From NCBI GenBank assembly GCA_021234595.1, contig CM037852.1:238176687-238240686 (forward strand): a stretch of 64,000 bases of DNA, written 5' to 3'. The DNA comes from Delia radicum (Eukaryota > Arthropoda > Insecta > Diptera > Anthomyiidae). The translations under genes and the position numbers were made by a program. Shown one piece after another: positions 63,690 through 64,000 of this stretch. The notes below the pieces were generated by a model. The model made no database searches. It saw only the letters and a program-made list of their open reading frames with translations, and was not told the DNA's origin. The first letter of the stretch is position 1, and every line of letters begins with the position of its first letter.

Positions 63690-64000
63690 TATTTAATTGA
63701 AATATCACATACAACGAGATTAATCTATTAAATTACAGCATGTGATCTTATAATGGTATAATCGTTTCGTAAAATATAAATTATTGAAAATTTAGATATT
63801 ACAATATAATTATAACATAAATAAAATAGAACCTAAAAAATATAAAAAAATAAAATTATAAAACAAACAAAACTTTTAAAATATTGTACATTTTAATTGA
63901 TACACAAATTTTAAGAGCTCGAGAACAGTTTATTTTTAAATTGTAAAGCGTTGCCTATTAATTGAGTACTAAAGGGTAGAGAGTTCCTGTAGTGTACTCC
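63690..64000 (-). mobile_element. 3' end of a Jockey/CR1-like non-LTR element (right arm)
   Basis: It matches 49611-49917 inverted, with the WNSLPFSTQLIGNALQFKNK-type C-terminal end (here RNSLPFST, near 63985-63960), stop, AT-rich 3' UTR and (AAAT)n tail. The window ends before the point where the left copy has its nested R1-clade insertion, so it cannot be tested here. Confidence 0.75.

Larger units (their letters stand above)
59612..64000 (-). repeat. Right arm of the large inverted duplication
   Basis: It is the reverse complement of the left arm, from TTTGAAACTAATTTTTAGTA (59612) to the window's end, so the duplication may continue beyond. It carries the empty sites for the hAT-like element (near 63220) and the SINE (near 59755). 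It ends in the 3' part of the same non-LTR element seen at 49611-49917. Confidence 0.92.

Noticed and set aside
1..64000. CRISPR array, operon or bacterial gene content
   Set aside because: No regularly spaced repeats and no bacterial-type gene packing; all signs point to an insect nuclear genome.

Overview
This window is repeat-dense, AT-rich DNA from an insect, most likely a fly (Diptera). The pointers are a gypsy-type element with a primer site of the tRNA-Ser type used by Drosophila 17.6/297 relatives, BEL/Pao and R1-clade elements with (CCTAA)n-type tails, and many short MITEs with ACACAGAG-like ends. I found no host gene that I would call. Nearly everything recognisable is a transposable element or a relic of one. 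Two runs of exactly 100 N (40470-40569 and 56798-56897) are scaffold gaps of unknown true size.

Layout. 1-7.7 kb: two pieces of one Tc1/mariner-like family, a non-LTR 3' scrap, a foldback element, a degenerate arthropod gene-family relic, a MITE, and a 5'-truncated R1-clade element with a 14-bp target duplication. 7.7-11.0 kb: a decayed DDE transposon with similar terminal repeats at both ends. 11.7-19.1 kb: a full-length BEL/Pao retrotransposon with two 453-bp LTRs that differ only by two homopolymer indels; it has a long gag-pol ORF, one frameshift near the end, a shortened gag and an odd GC-rich segment before the 3' LTR. 19.2-24.7 kb: a MITE, a ~600-bp tandem duplication, a foldback, two R1-clade 3' fragments, and a palindromic repeat carrying hammerhead-ribozyme-like motifs. 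24.7-40.5 kb: mostly featureless AT-rich DNA with a tRNA-derived SINE, non-LTR relics, MITEs, a deleted mariner and the first copies of another hammerhead-bearing repeat. 40.6-46.6 kb: a decayed errantivirus-like (gypsy) element with a C2H2 zinc finger lodged in Pol and a deleted env relic. 47.6-49.9 kb: a non-LTR element split by a nested R1-clade insertion.

The right end (49.6-64.0 kb) is a large inverted duplication. The left arm (49611-56797) and right arm (59612-64000) match apart from two insertions found only in the left arm: a 2435-bp hAT-like transposon with an 8-bp target duplication, and a tRNA-derived SINE. The right arm therefore acts as an internal empty-site control for both. 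The ~2.8-kb spacer between the arms is filled with hammerhead-bearing, partly palindromic repeats.

The most interesting signal is RNA rather than protein. The left-arm SINE contains what reads as a complete type I hammerhead ribozyme: all core positions, a 5-bp stem II, a 4-bp stem III, a GUC cleavage triplet, and a two-part stem I. Two other repeat families carry more compact hammerheads that share one extra U between the CUGANGA box and stem II, in the style reported for Penelope-like elements. Seven non-SINE copies, intact and decayed, lie in the window. No reverse transcriptase or GIY-YIG gene accompanies them here, so they look non-autonomous.
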